A stretch of DNA of 36,293 nt, taken from the IMG/VR virus record IMGVR_UViG_3300034101_004226, positions 1 to 36,293 of that record; one strand, 5' to 3'. Made by a program: the position numbers and the translations under genes. The stretch's first letter is position 1. The number at the start of each line of letters is the position of its first letter. The notes beneath the pieces were generated by a model that worked only from the letters and a program-made list of their open reading frames with translations, had not been told where the DNA came from and did not search any database. Source of the DNA: a virus. Shown here piece by piece: positions 15,784 to 24,309 of this stretch.

Positions 15784-16268
15784 ACCCGGTCGCCTTCGCC
15801 CTTGTCCGACACCAGATTAAGTCCGAGTTTCTTTTTGAACGCACCGGCAAATGTGCCGCGCACCGTGTGTGCCTGCCAGCCGGTTGCCTCAATGATTTGT
15901 AGGATGGTCGCTCCCTCGGGACGCTTGAGCATGCTGATGACCGTGGCCTGCTTGCTGTTGTCGCGCGTGCGCGGCGCTTTAGCTTCAGCGCGTGCTTTGG
16001 TTTCGATGGTAGTTACGGCGGCTTCTATTTCCGGATCCGCGACGTTGACCGGTTCCGGACGCGGCAGACCCAGTGCGTCGTAGCCTTCGGCGGCGACAAA
16101 CCATACTTCGCCCAGTGGCGTGATGAGTGCGCGGTTGAACAAGCTGTCGAGCACCTTCTTGCGTGCGCCGCCTTTGATGTTGTCGGGGAACCATTCGATC
16201 CTGCCGTCAGTGCTCTGTGCGGCGTGGTTGAGGATTTGCTGCTGTGATGGTGTGAGTTGGGTTGTCAT
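15765..16268 (-). CDS. DUF3489 family protein
   Basis: A 167-aa protein on the strand opposite to its neighbours. The ATG at 16268 is chosen over the longer frame because AGGAG precedes it. The C-terminal DUF3489 domain (residues about 100-165) shows SKQATVISMLKRPEGATI, then a WQAHTVRGTFAGA segment, and ends VYRIAG: a winged-helix-like DNA-binding fold. The N-terminal half is a second helix-rich segment (QQQILNHAAQ). Its last 19 bp overlap the methyltransferase end tail to tail. These genes are common in proteobacterial prophages and islands; function is unknown. Confidence 0.88.
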   Translation of the reverse strand: MTTQLTPSQQQILNHAAQSTDGRIEWFPDNIKGGARKKVLDSLFNRALITPLGEVWFVAAEGYDALGLPRPEPVNVADPEIEAAVTTIETKARAEAKAPRTRDNSKQATVISMLKRPEGATILQIIEATGWQAHTVRGTFAGAFKKKLGLNLVSDKGEGDRVYRIAG

Positions 16269-16287
16269 GGGAATGCTCCTGAGTTGA

Positions 16288-16479
16288 TTACGGGTTGGGT
16301 TGATTGGTGCTGGCGGCTTGCTTGCCCGCGTCAAAGGCAGCCTGCAGGGCGGTCTTGATGCCCCACACGCTTACTTCGTGGAAATCGAGCCGGTCGCTGT
16401 TGCGCGTCTCCAGCGTGTCGACAAAAAGATGGTCCAGCGCGATTTGCTGGAACAGTTGGTCGAGGGTCTTGGTGTCCAT
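16288..16479 (-). CDS. DUF6900 family small protein
   Basis: A 63-aa protein starting at the ATG 16479, preceded by a weak GAGG site; a TTG start at 16494 is possible. It contains the FHEVSVWGIKTALQAAFDAG segment, which I associate with DUF6900. The protein is a compact helical unit without cysteines or catalytic motifs. It lies between the DUF3489 gene and the 65-aa gene on the minus strand with short spacers, so the three are probably one transcript. Confidence 0.75.
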   Translation of the reverse strand: MDTKTLDQLFQQIALDHLFVDTLETRNSDRLDFHEVSVWGIKTALQAAFDAGKQAASTNQPNP

Positions 16480-16490
16480 CGTCTTGCGCC

Positions 16491-16688
16491 TCAAACCATG
16501 TGGATTTGCTTGGCGCGATCGAACCCGACCCAGACGCCCTTGTCATCCAGGCCGCGTGCGGCAAGTTCCTCGCGCGCCAGCTGGTTGAGGTCCAGTTCGC
16601 CGCGTGCAGCAGCGGCGAGCACCTTGGTCAATGCGATCTGGATGAATCCGATTTCGTCGACCGTGAATTCGTTGCTGGTGTAGCTCAT
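16491..16688 (-). CDS. Conserved 65-aa phage-associated protein
   Basis: A small protein beginning MSYTSNEF from the ATG at 16688, with GGAGA upstream; the longer frame to 17093 would cover the HNH gene and is rejected. The sequence LDLNQLAREELAARGLDDKG and the end VGFDRAKQIH resemble a short protein widespread in mobile elements of proteobacteria, often beside DUF6900 and DUF3489 genes. It is the first gene of the minus-strand trio. Function unknown; a regulator or anti-host factor is possible. Confidence 0.78.
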   Translation of the reverse strand: MSYTSNEFTVDEIGFIQIALTKVLAAAARGELDLNQLAREELAARGLDDKGVWVGFDRAKQIHMV

Positions 16689-16795
16689 GGGTTTTCTCCG
16701 TTGCGTTGATGGTGCCTGTATGAACGCTTCGTTTTGAGAAGAAGGCAAGCTGATTTCGGCGTGCTGCTGCGTAATTGATCGGACATAAGCGGACC

Positions 16796-17161
16796 ATGGC
16801 CAGAAGCGCACCCACACCCTGCCGGTACCCCGGATGTGCGGCAGTCGTGCCAGTACCTGGCTACTGCGACCAGCACCGTGTTGCGGTGCATCGTGATTAC
16901 GGCCGCGCCCGCCGAGGTTTTGATGCCGAGGTGAACTTCTATCAATCAAGGGAGTGGCGCCGGGTGCGCGCCGCTTTCTTGCGCGAGCACCCGCTGTGCG
17001 GGGCCTGTGAGGCCCGCGGCCGGGTTGTGCCAGCGGTGGTGGCGGACCACGTCCAACCGTTGAAGGACGGCGGCCTACGCTTCGACTGGGCAAACCTGCA
17101 GGCCCTGTGCGTGTCCTGTCACAACCGTAAAACTGCTGGCGAGACCGCCAGGCATCGCTGA
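16796..17161 (+). CDS. HNH endonuclease next to the terminase genes
   Basis: A 121-aa protein from the ATG at 16796. An N-terminal zinc-binding pair (CRYPGC, then CDQH) is followed by the HNH core: CGAC, ADHVQPLKDGG (catalytic histidine region), then NLQALCVSCHNRKTA. In HK97-type cos phages an HNH protein encoded just before the small terminase subunit is needed for cos cleavage together with terminase. The immediate neighbour here is the palindrome-rich spacer and the P27-type small subunit, which fits that role. The start site has a poor Shine-Dalgarno sequence. Confidence 0.92.
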   Translation: MARSAPTPCRYPGCAAVVPVPGYCDQHRVAVHRDYGRARRGFDAEVNFYQSREWRRVRAAFLREHPLCGACEARGRVVPAVVADHVQPLKDGGLRFDWANLQALCVSCHNRKTAGETARHR

Positions 17162-17274
17162 CCTACCCCCGGGGGGTGAATCTCTACATCGTGCATAGCA
17201 CGATGCGTGCGCGAGCACAGAATTTTGTGCGTGCAAATTGAAACAAGGGGGGATCCCCCCAGGACCGAATTGAA
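17162..17274 (+). other. Palindrome-rich spacer, candidate cos/packaging site
   Basis: This short stretch between the HNH and small-terminase genes contains four dyads: CCCCCGGGGG (17166-17175), ATCGTGC-ATA-GCACGAT (17188-17204), GCACA/TGTGC (17215-17230) and a perfect GGGGGGATCCCCCC (17247-17260). Cos-type phages carry their cohesive-end site here. The GC-rich palindromes are candidates for the nick site or for terminase binding. The last dyad lies 14 bp before the terminase ATG and could also modulate its translation. Confidence 0.55.
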
Positions 17275-17733
17275 ATGGCCGGACGCAAACCACTGCCCAC
17301 TACTGTCAAGAAGATCAAGGGAACGCTGCAGAAATGCCGAACGAACTTGCGCGAGCCGCAGCCCCAAGGGGATCTGGTTGAGCCGCCGACGTACATGACA
17401 GATGGTGCCAAGGACGCATGGCGCTACGCAATCGACAGCGCACCGCAACACTTGCTGCGCCGACTGGATATGTCTGTGCTCGAGGTGTGGGCGTGCGCCG
17501 CTGATTTATATCGCAAGGCGCAAGCGGGCCTGGCCAAGACAGGATTGCTGATCAAAGCGCCGAACACGGGTGTGCCGATGCAGTCGCCGTACCTGGCGAT
17601 CGCCAACAAGCAAGCGCAGATCATGACCAAGGCCGCGACCGAGATGGGCTTTACGCCAGCCTCGCGCTCGCGCATCACCTTGCCCATGGAAGCGGCTGAC
17701 GATCTGGATCCTTGGTCGGAGATCGCTGGCTGA
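17275..17733 (+). CDS. terS: Terminase small subunit, P27 family
   Basis: A 152-aa protein with the P27-family start MAGRKPLPT, followed by helical segments: MTDGAKDAWR, then an AADLYRKAQAGL region, then NKQAQIMTKAATEMGFTPASR and a SRITLP end. Small terminase subunits bind the packaging site and regulate the large subunit. Weak AGGA spacing precedes the ATG. The stop overlaps the start of the large subunit (TGATG), so the pair is coupled. Confidence 0.95.
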   Translation: MAGRKPLPTTVKKIKGTLQKCRTNLREPQPQGDLVEPPTYMTDGAKDAWRYAIDSAPQHLLRRLDMSVLEVWACAADLYRKAQAGLAKTGLLIKAPNTGVPMQSPYLAIANKQAQIMTKAATEMGFTPASRSRITLPMEAADDLDPWSEIAG

Positions 17734-19445
17734 TGCCCGCGCGTAGTTACGCGACCATCGCCCGGCATTACGCCGAGGCCGTGGTGGAGGGAGATATTTC
17801 CGCGTGCCGATGGGTGCGCATGGCATGCCAGCGGCAATTGAACGACCTGGTCAAGTTCAAGGGCAAGAGCAGCCTGCTGCGATTCAACCCGAAGCTGGTG
17901 GATCGGTCCGGCAAGTCATTCGCGTCGGCAGACAACTTGTGCGCGTTCATTGAGCGGCTGCCCCACGTCAAGGGTCCGCTCGCCGGAGAACCGATTCATC
18001 TGGAACCCTGGCAAGTATTCATCCTGAGCACGGTCTTCGGTTGGGTCAAAACCGATGGCAAACGACGTTTTCGCCGGGCTTACGTCGAGGTGCCACGCGG
18101 TAACGCCAAATCCACGCTGTCATCGGCGCTGGCGTTGTACATGCTCGCCGCGGATGGTGAAGCCGGCGCAGAAGTCTATTCGCTGGCGACCACCCGGGAT
18201 CAGGCCCGGATTGTGTTTGGCGATGCGCAAACCATGGCGCGCCAGTCGGCAGGCTTTCGCACACGCTTTGGTGTCGGTGTCGGCGCGCACAACATGCATG
18301 TGATGACCAGCGGTTCGAAGTTCGAGGCGCTGTCTGCGGAAGGCTCCACCCTGGATGGTCTGAACATCCACTTTGGCTGCGTCGATGAGTTACACGCCCA
18401 CAAGACACGTACTGTCTATGACGTGGTGGAAACCGGCACTGGTAAACGCGACAACTCGCTGTTGTGGGTGATTACGACTGCAGGCAGCAATCGATCTGGA
18501 ATTTGTTATGAGGTTCGGACGTTTGTGACGCGTTTGCTGGACGGGGTACTCGAGGATGACAGCCAGTTTGGCATCGTCTATGGGCTCGATGATGGGGATG
18601 ACTGGACGCTGGAAGACTCGCTGATCAAGGCCAATCCGAATTGGGGTATCTCGGTACGCCCGGAAGTGCTGGCTCCACTGCAGGCAAAGGCCATGCAGAT
18701 GCCCAGCGCTGTAAACAACTTCAAGACCAAGCACCTAAATGAGTGGGTCAATGCGGACACCGCATGGATGGATATGCGTTCGTGGGACCGGTGTGCCGAT
18801 CCGCTGTTGGACATCGATGCCTATGTTGGGCAACCCTGCTGGATCGGTTTGGACCTGGCCAGCAAGACCGACATTGCTGCCTTGCTGCTGGTGTTCGCTC
18901 ATCCGCAGGTGGGTGGTGGGTTTGTTGCCTTCGGGCGCTACTACCTGCCCGAAGACACGGTGATGGCCAATGGCAACAGTCAGTATTCGGGATGGATGGG
19001 CACCGGGAGATTAACTGTCACGCCAGGCAACGTGATCGACTTCAGTTGGATTGAAGCGGATCTGATCGAATTTGCCTCGCGCTTCGCCGTTCAAGCGGTG
19101 GCGTTCGATCCATTCCAAGCGACGCAGCTATCGACCCGGATGATGGCCGAGGGCTTGCCAATGATCGAAGTGCGTCCAACGGTACTCAACTTCAGCGAGC
19201 CCATGAAAATTCTGGAGGCCTTGGTCCTTCAAGGAAAGCTGGCGCACGATGGCGACCCGGTACTGGGATGGATGGTCAGCAACGTCGTGGCGCATCTCGA
19301 TGCCAAGGACAACATCTATCCGAGGAAGGAGCGCCCGGAGAACAAGATTGACGGCATCGTGGCGTTGATCATGGGCCTGTCACGAGCGATCACACCCGGT
19401 AATCACATCGAACTGGGTGCCGACTACGAACTGGTGATGCTCTGA
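17733..19445 (+). CDS. terL: Terminase large subunit
   Basis: A 570-aa packaging motor. The ATPase domain has a Walker A-like VPRGNAKS (residues 120-127) and a Walker B with VDE at residues 217-219. The RNase H-like nuclease domain begins IGLDLASKTD (Asp374), continues with AFDPFQA, and ends near DGIVALIMGLSRA. Order and length (about 570 aa) fit HK97-type large terminases. The protein cuts concatemeric DNA at the packaging site and pumps it through the portal, which is encoded next with a TGATG overlap. Confidence 0.97.
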   Translation: MPARSYATIARHYAEAVVEGDISACRWVRMACQRQLNDLVKFKGKSSLLRFNPKLVDRSGKSFASADNLCAFIERLPHVKGPLAGEPIHLEPWQVFILSTVFGWVKTDGKRRFRRAYVEVPRGNAKSTLSSALALYMLAADGEAGAEVYSLATTRDQARIVFGDAQTMARQSAGFRTRFGVGVGAHNMHVMTSGSKFEALSAEGSTLDGLNIHFGCVDELHAHKTRTVYDVVETGTGKRDNSLLWVITTAGSNRSGICYEVRTFVTRLLDGVLEDDSQFGIVYGLDDGDDWTLEDSLIKANPNWGISVRPEVLAPLQAKAMQMPSAVNNFKTKHLNEWVNADTAWMDMRSWDRCADPLLDIDAYVGQPCWIGLDLASKTDIAALLLVFAHPQVGGGFVAFGRYYLPEDTVMANGNSQYSGWMGTGRLTVTPGNVIDFSWIEADLIEFASRFAVQAVAFDPFQATQLSTRMMAEGLPMIEVRPTVLNFSEPMKILEALVLQGKLAHDGDPVLGWMVSNVVAHLDAKDNIYPRKERPENKIDGIVALIMGLSRAITPGNHIELGADYELVML

Positions 19446-21022
19446 TGGGAATGTTCAACTTCCTCGACCGGTTCCGCGCAGCCTCTGGTGACCGATCGCC
19501 CTGGGGGGATTTCTGGTTCGAGCCGGTCAGTGTGCGCAACTCGAGCGGCACGCGCGTGTCGGCGGATACGGCCATGCGCTTGTCAGCCGTCTATGCTTGT
19601 GTGCGCATTCTTGCCGAGACGCTCGCCATGCTGCCCATCGTGCTTTACCGACAACGCACTGACGGTGGCAAGGAACGAGTCACCGATCACTGGCTCTACC
19701 GCCTCCTGGCCAAACGCCCCAACCGCTGGCAAAACGCTTTCGAGTGGCGCGAAATGCTGCAAGGCCACCTCGCTTTGCGAGGTAACGCTTACAACCAGAT
19801 CATCGCCAACAGTCGTGGCGAGATTACCGAGTTGGTCCCGGTGCATCCGGACCGCATCAGTATGGAAATGCTCGACAACGGCGACTACCGTTACCGGGTG
19901 ACTGACCGGCAAGGAGGCAGTCGAGCGGTAGCACGTGGCGAAATCTGGCATCTGCGCGGATTGTCATCAGACGGACTCATGGGCCTGAGTCCCATCGACC
20001 TGGCGCGAGAGAATTTTGGGGTGGCGTTGGCTGCCCAGGACTATGGCGCGCGCTTTTTTGCCAACGATGCCAAGCCGACCGGTGGATGGATTGAATTTCC
20101 TGGCAACTTTAAGGACAAGGCCGCTCGCGACGTTTTTCGGGAGAGCTTTCAGGCAGCGCAGTCCGGCGCCAACCGGGGCAAGATCCTCGTGCTTGAAAAT
20201 GGCATGAAATATAACGAGGTCGGCGTCACCAACAAGGACGCCCAATTCCTCGAACTGCGCAAATTTCAGATTGCCGATGTCGCCCGCGTGTTTCGCGTAC
20301 CACCGCACATGATTGCTGATCTCGATCGCGCCACGTTCAGCAACATCGAACAGCAGTCGCTCGAATTCATCATGCATACCGTGACGCCGTGGGCAGAGCG
20401 GTGGGAAGCGTCTATCGAGGCGGATCTGCTGTTCGATGACGAAGGTTTGGAGGTCGAGTTCGATTTTTCCAATCTGATGCGCGGTGACAGCAGCGCACGC
20501 GCCGCCTTCTACCATGCCGGAATTCTCGATGGCTGGATGACCCGCAACGAAGCACGTATCGCAGAAAACATGAACCCGATCGATGGCCTGGACGAACCCC
20601 TGCGGCCACTCAACATGGTCGAAGAGTCCTGGGCCGAAGAAGAAATTGAGGAAGACCCAACTGAAACCATCACGCAGTCCCCCGATCATGAAAGCCAGGA
20701 AGAAGCGATGGTCCGGCAGCGACTGCGTGCCGTGGTGAGCGCAGTTGGCGCGCGCATCGCCCGCAAGGAAGCATTGGCCCTGACCCGGGCGCACGAACGT
20801 GGCGGCAACGTTGCCGAAGCGGTGCGCACGTTTTACGCGGGGCATGCCGGGTATGTCGCGGATTCACTGGGTGTAAGCGTAGACGTTGCCCGTGCGCATT
20901 GCGAGCACATGCTGAAAACCCTGAACGCCAAGGGTATTCACGACCCAATGGCTACGCTGGAACAGCTGGCTCTGGCAAGCCTCGTGGGTATTGGCAATGA
21001 CGACATTTACAAGAAAGAGTGA
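19445..21022 (+). CDS. Portal protein, HK97 family
   Basis: A 525-aa portal. An NSSGTRVSADTAMRLSAVYA entry block is followed by the ILAETLAMLPIVLYR segment (about 55-70), NAYNQIIANSRGEITEL, and a central helix with IADVARVFRVPPHMIADLDR near residue 280. The C-terminal third is acidic, then helical (residues 400-525). Twelve copies should form the ring at the vertex through which DNA passes. It overlaps the terminase stop and is followed three bases later by the protease. Confidence 0.96.
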   Translation: MGMFNFLDRFRAASGDRSPWGDFWFEPVSVRNSSGTRVSADTAMRLSAVYACVRILAETLAMLPIVLYRQRTDGGKERVTDHWLYRLLAKRPNRWQNAFEWREMLQGHLALRGNAYNQIIANSRGEITELVPVHPDRISMEMLDNGDYRYRVTDRQGGSRAVARGEIWHLRGLSSDGLMGLSPIDLARENFGVALAAQDYGARFFANDAKPTGGWIEFPGNFKDKAARDVFRESFQAAQSGANRGKILVLENGMKYNEVGVTNKDAQFLELRKFQIADVARVFRVPPHMIADLDRATFSNIEQQSLEFIMHTVTPWAERWEASIEADLLFDDEGLEVEFDFSNLMRGDSSARAAFYHAGILDGWMTRNEARIAENMNPIDGLDEPLRPLNMVEESWAEEEIEEDPTETITQSPDHESQEEAMVRQRLRAVVSAVGARIARKEALALTRAHERGGNVAEAVRTFYAGHAGYVADSLGVSVDVARAHCEHMLKTLNAKGIHDPMATLEQLALASLVGIGNDDIYKKE

Positions 21023-21025
21023 AAC

Positions 21026-21946
21026 ATGAACCATGCACTCCTGGTCTCCGAATTTCTATCTACCCCCTGGGCATTGATGCCCGAACGCCTTCAGGCGTTT
21101 TCCAGCATCGTCTCGCGCTGGGTGCAAGGGAGAAAACCGTCTGACGAGGTCATGGCGGGAATTGCCACTGCGCGCGAAACGCGCGCAGCTCGAGCGCAGA
21201 ACAATGTGCGCTCGGGTGCTGGCGCCATCGCCGTGCTGCCGCTCTATGGTGTGATCACCCAGCGCGGCAACATGGTGGAAGACGTATCTGGCCCCGGCAG
21301 CGTCAGCACACAATTGTTTGGCAGCTCATTGCGTGATGCATTAAACGACGACACTGTCAGCAGCATCTTGATCGATATCGACTCACCCGGTGGTTCCGTT
21401 TATGGCGTCAGCGAACTGGCCGATCTCATCTACCAGTCACGCGGTCAGAAACCGGTGGTGGCCATCGCCGACAGCCTCGCTGCCTCGGCGGCCTATTGGC
21501 TCGGCTGCGCTGCGTCGGAGTTCTACATCACGCCCGGCGGCGAGGTCGGCAGTATCGGTGTCTGGCAAGCGCACTTCGATTACTCGGAGGCCTATGCCGA
21601 GGCAGGTGTCGCACCGACGTTGATTTCCGCTGGAAAGTTCAAGGTCGAAGGCAACCCCTACCAACCCCTTGATGAGGACGCCAAGGCTTTCATGCAGAGC
21701 CGTGTGGACGACTACTACAACGCGTTTACCAAAACCGTATCGCGCGGCCGTGGCGTGTCCATCGCTCAAGTGCGCGACGGCATGGGTCAGGGCCGAGTGC
21801 TCGGCGCCAGTGCCGCCCTCGAACAAAAGATGGTCGATGGCATCACGACCTTCGAGGACCTCATCAAGAAGATGCAAAAGGATACGCGCGCGCTGCGTGG
21901 CGCATCTGCCAACCGACTCGCCGCGGCGCGGCTGTCTCTGATTTAG
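21026..21946 (+). CDS. S49/SppA-type prohead protease
   Basis: A 306-aa ClpP-fold protease of the S49 family. The core IDIDSPGGSVYG leads to SLAASAAYWLG with the nucleophile Ser154, and the general-base lysine lies in SAGKFKVEGNPY (Lys204), the serine-lysine pairing of SppA-type enzymes. In HK97-like phages the protease between portal and capsid removes the capsid's N-terminal delta region. The C-terminal end (residues 270-306) is basic and could anchor the protease in the prohead. Confidence 0.95.
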   Translation: MNHALLVSEFLSTPWALMPERLQAFSSIVSRWVQGRKPSDEVMAGIATARETRAARAQNNVRSGAGAIAVLPLYGVITQRGNMVEDVSGPGSVSTQLFGSSLRDALNDDTVSSILIDIDSPGGSVYGVSELADLIYQSRGQKPVVAIADSLAASAAYWLGCAASEFYITPGGEVGSIGVWQAHFDYSEAYAEAGVAPTLISAGKFKVEGNPYQPLDEDAKAFMQSRVDDYYNAFTKTVSRGRGVSIAQVRDGMGQGRVLGASAALEQKMVDGITTFEDLIKKMQKDTRALRGASANRLAAARLSLI

Positions 21947-22015
21947 CCCGGAACGGCTCCTTTGAGCCGGTCCTTGTAACACCGCGCGGCCCGTTGGCTG
22001 CTTCGCAGGATATCG

Positions 22016-22037
22016 AACCGCCGCCTGGCGGTTTTTT
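22016..22037 (+). terminator. Terminator-like hairpin between protease and capsid
   Basis: AACCGCC (22016-22022), loop GCCT and GGCGGTT (22027-22033) form a 7-bp stem running into six T residues (22032-22037). It looks like an intrinsic terminator inside the head operon. Confidence 0.75.
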
Positions 22038-22047
22038 ACACCCCTCA

Positions 22048-22069
22048 AACCCGCCCAAGTGCGGGTTTT
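22048..22069 (+). terminator. Second hairpin directly before the capsid ribosome site
   Basis: AACCCGC (22048-22054), a six-base loop and GCGGGTT (22061-22067) with a short T tract. It ends five bases before the GGAGA site of the capsid gene, so it could act as a terminator, an mRNA-stabilising hairpin or an attenuator. Confidence 0.65.
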
Positions 22070-22085
22070 CTATTTGGAGAACTCT

Positions 22086-23420
22086 ATGAGCAAGAAACTT
22101 CGTGAGCTACAAGCTCGCAAGTCGGCGCAGTTGTCGGCCAAGGCCGAATCCCTCAAACAAGCCGGCACCCTGCTGGACAAGGCCACCGCCGAAAGCCGTG
22201 ATTTAACCGCCGCAGAGCAGACGAATTTCGATCAGCTTCGCGCCGAGGCGAATGAGACGGCACAGGAAGTGGATCGTATCCAGGCGCAGATTGATGTGGA
22301 GCACGAACTGATTTCTGCTCAAGCGCAGATCGGTGTACAGGGTGCCATCGGCGTGCTCGTCACCGAGAACGTCGAATCTGATCCGAAGCGTGGCTTCAGG
22401 ACGGTCGGTGAATTCATGCAATCCGTCTTTCGCGCCGAGCAGCCCGGGCAAAGTCCGGACCAGCGCTTGCTGATCGGCGCTGCGGCGCCGTCGTACTATG
22501 GCAACGAAAACGCCGGCCAGGATGGCGGCTTTCTGGTTCCGCCCGAGTTCTCGAAGGAGATATTTACCCTCTCATTGGGTGAGGACTCGTTGCTGCCGCT
22601 GACCGATGAAGTCGAGATTGATAGCAACAGCATGGCCTTCCCCAAGGATGAGACGACGCCCTGGGGCACCAACGGCATTCGAGCCTACTGGCAGGGCGAG
22701 GCCGCGACCGCCAATGCGACCAAGCCGGCCATGGGATTGGCAACGCTGCGCCTCAAGAAACTGATGGCGCTGGTGCCGACCACCGATGAGTTGCTCGCTG
22801 ATGCCAATGCCCTCACCAGTTATCTGCCGGGCAAGATCGCGGATTCGATCCGCTGGAAAACCAACGAGGCCATTCTCTTCGGTGCTGGTAACGGCATCCC
22901 GGCGGGTTGTCTTGCCAGCGCTGCGGTAATCACCGTAGCGAAGGAATCCGGCCAGGCGACGCAGACGCTCGATCCGAAGAACCTGGCCAAGATGGTTGCA
23001 CGCTTACCGGCAGGGTCCTACAGCAAGGCGGTCTGGATCATCAACAACGACGTGCTTCCGGCACTATTCACCTTGACACTGGGCAACTATCCGATCTATC
23101 TGCCCGGAGGTGCCAGCGTTGGCGGTTTGCAGGTCAGTCCATATGGCCTGCTGCTCGGTCGCCCGATCCTTGTCTCACAGCACGCCGCCAGCTTTTCCAG
23201 CCAGGGCGATGTAATCCTCGTCGATTTGTCCTACTACCAAACCATCACCAAGGCGGGTGGCATGCAGACGGCGACATCAATGCACCTGTACTTCGATGCG
23301 GATCTCACGGCCTTCCGTACGACCTTCCGCATGGATGGCCAATCAAAGATCGCAGCGGCAATCAATCCGGCGAAGGGCAGCAACACCCTTTCGCCTTACG
23401 TCCAACTTGGCGCTCGCTAA
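22086..23420 (+). CDS. HK97-fold major capsid protein
   Basis: A 444-aa protein; the ATG at 22086 follows GGAGA. Residues 1-85 form a charged coiled coil (KKLRELQARKSAQLSAKAE-type), the delta-like scaffolding region cut off by the protease. The mature part starts with GFRTVGEF and GGFLVPPEF. It includes the ELLADANALTSYLPGKIADS helix region and ends in strands with YQTITKAGGM and FRTTFRMDGQ. Typical phage_capsid family. No separate scaffold gene is present, consistent with the built-in delta domain. Confidence 0.96.
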   Translation: MSKKLRELQARKSAQLSAKAESLKQAGTLLDKATAESRDLTAAEQTNFDQLRAEANETAQEVDRIQAQIDVEHELISAQAQIGVQGAIGVLVTENVESDPKRGFRTVGEFMQSVFRAEQPGQSPDQRLLIGAAAPSYYGNENAGQDGGFLVPPEFSKEIFTLSLGEDSLLPLTDEVEIDSNSMAFPKDETTPWGTNGIRAYWQGEAATANATKPAMGLATLRLKKLMALVPTTDELLADANALTSYLPGKIADSIRWKTNEAILFGAGNGIPAGCLASAAVITVAKESGQATQTLDPKNLAKMVARLPAGSYSKAVWIINNDVLPALFTLTLGNYPIYLPGGASVGGLQVSPYGLLLGRPILVSQHAASFSSQGDVILVDLSYYQTITKAGGMQTATSMHLYFDADLTAFRTTFRMDGQSKIAAAINPAKGSNTLSPYVQLGAR

Positions 23421-23430
23421 CCCGGATCAG

Positions 23431-23450
23431 GGGATGCCAGACGGCGTCCC
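23431..23450 (+). terminator. Weak hairpin after the capsid gene
   Basis: GGGATGCC, loop AGAC and GGCGTCCC form an 8-bp stem with one G-U pair. Only a pyrimidine-rich, T-poor stretch follows, so termination is doubtful; an mRNA end-protecting role is equally possible. Confidence 0.4.
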
Positions 23451-23481
23451 TTCCTTCCATCATTAATAGGAGAAGTATCCC

Positions 23482-23928
23482 ATGTTTCCAAATGCAAAAG
23501 GCAGCGAGACCGTTGCCGTTCTCGCCACCATCGATCCCGTCAGTCAAGCCGCTGGCAGCGTCACCACCGGCTGGGTCTCGGTGGTCAACTTTCACAACTT
23601 TCTCGCTACTGTCGAAACCGGTGTTCTGGGCGCATCCGCCACTGTCGACGCCAAAATCCAGCAGGCGCAGGACAGCAGTGGCACCGGCGCCAAGGACATT
23701 ACGGGCAAAGCCATCACGCAGATCGTCAAGGCTAGCGGCGACAACAAGCAAGCCCTGATCAACTTCCGCGGCGAAGACCTCGATAACGCCAACGGCTTCG
23801 GCTACGTACGGTTGTCGGTCACCGTGGGTACAGCCGCCAGTCTGGTTGCGGCGCAATTGCTCGGTTTCACGCCACGCTTTGCCAGCGCGGACGCTTTCAA
23901 CCAAGTTGCCGTCGCTCAGATCGTCTAG
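23482..23928 (+). CDS. Putative head decoration protein
   Basis: A 148-aa protein after the capsid with a good GGAGA ribosome site. It is rich in small residues (Ala, Val, Gly, Thr) and looks all-beta with strands such as GWVSVVNFHNFLATVE and GYVRLSVTVG. This fits small capsid decoration or stabilisation proteins commonly encoded here, but there is no diagnostic motif. Its separate ribosome site and flanking hairpins suggest high, independent expression. A head-tail or tail role is a less likely alternative. Confidence 0.6.
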   Translation: MFPNAKGSETVAVLATIDPVSQAAGSVTTGWVSVVNFHNFLATVETGVLGASATVDAKIQQAQDSSGTGAKDITGKAITQIVKASGDNKQALINFRGEDLDNANGFGYVRLSVTVGTAASLVAAQLLGFTPRFASADAFNQVAVAQIV

Positions 23929-23955
23929 ATCGGCTTGTTCGAAGTAACAGAGTTC

Positions 23956-23983
23956 GGGGCGCCACTGGGCGCCCCACTTTTTT
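23956..23983 (+). terminator. Strong terminator after the decoration gene
   Basis: GGGGCGCC (23956-23963), loop ACTG and GGCGCCCC (23968-23975) make a perfect 8-bp GC stem, followed by six T (23978-23983). This is one of the clearest terminators in the window and lies within the late operon. Confidence 0.85.
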
Positions 23984-23994
23984 GAGAGGCTGAT

Positions 23995-24303
23995 ATGCCC
24001 AAGGTTTTAAGATACTCACAGACATGGTTTGACTGCGACGCCGGGGGCAACAGCTATCCCAAGTATGCGGCTGGTCAGTGCTATCCGTTGCATGAGGATG
24101 CAGATCGCCATATCGCGGCTGGCATCGCCGAAGCGATTGATGTTCGCATTGATGGGGCGGATGCGGCAGACAAGGCAGAAAAAGCGCAGGCCAAAGCCGA
24201 TGCAGCTCTGGCGGCCGCCGGTCAGGCGCAAGACTTGGCAAACCTTGCCGTTGCCGCTGAAGAGATTGCTGTGCGATCTGGTTCAGAAGTTTCGACCGTC
24301 TAG
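23995..24303 (+). CDS. Small hypothetical head protein
   Basis: A 102-aa protein with a GAGG site before its ATG. The first 35 residues have an aromatic/cysteine segment (WFDCDAGGNSYP). The second half (residues 50-100) is an alanine-rich helix (KAEKAQAKADAALAAAGQAQ). It lies between the terminator and the connector gene. I do not recognise the family; it may be a small connector-associated or stabilising protein. Confidence 0.65.
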   Translation: MPKVLRYSQTWFDCDAGGNSYPKYAAGQCYPLHEDADRHIAAGIAEAIDVRIDGADAADKAEKAQAKADAALAAAGQAQDLANLAVAAEEIAVRSGSEVSTV

Positions 24304-24309
24304 TAAGTC

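Noticed and set aside
16689-17093. N-terminal extension of the 65-aa gene to a 200-aa protein
   Set aside because: The extension is antisense to the HNH endonuclease gene; a good GGAGA site precedes the internal ATG at 16688.
19967-20845. 292-aa minus-strand reading frame opposite the portal
   Set aside because: The plus-strand portal is unambiguous and spans the same bases.
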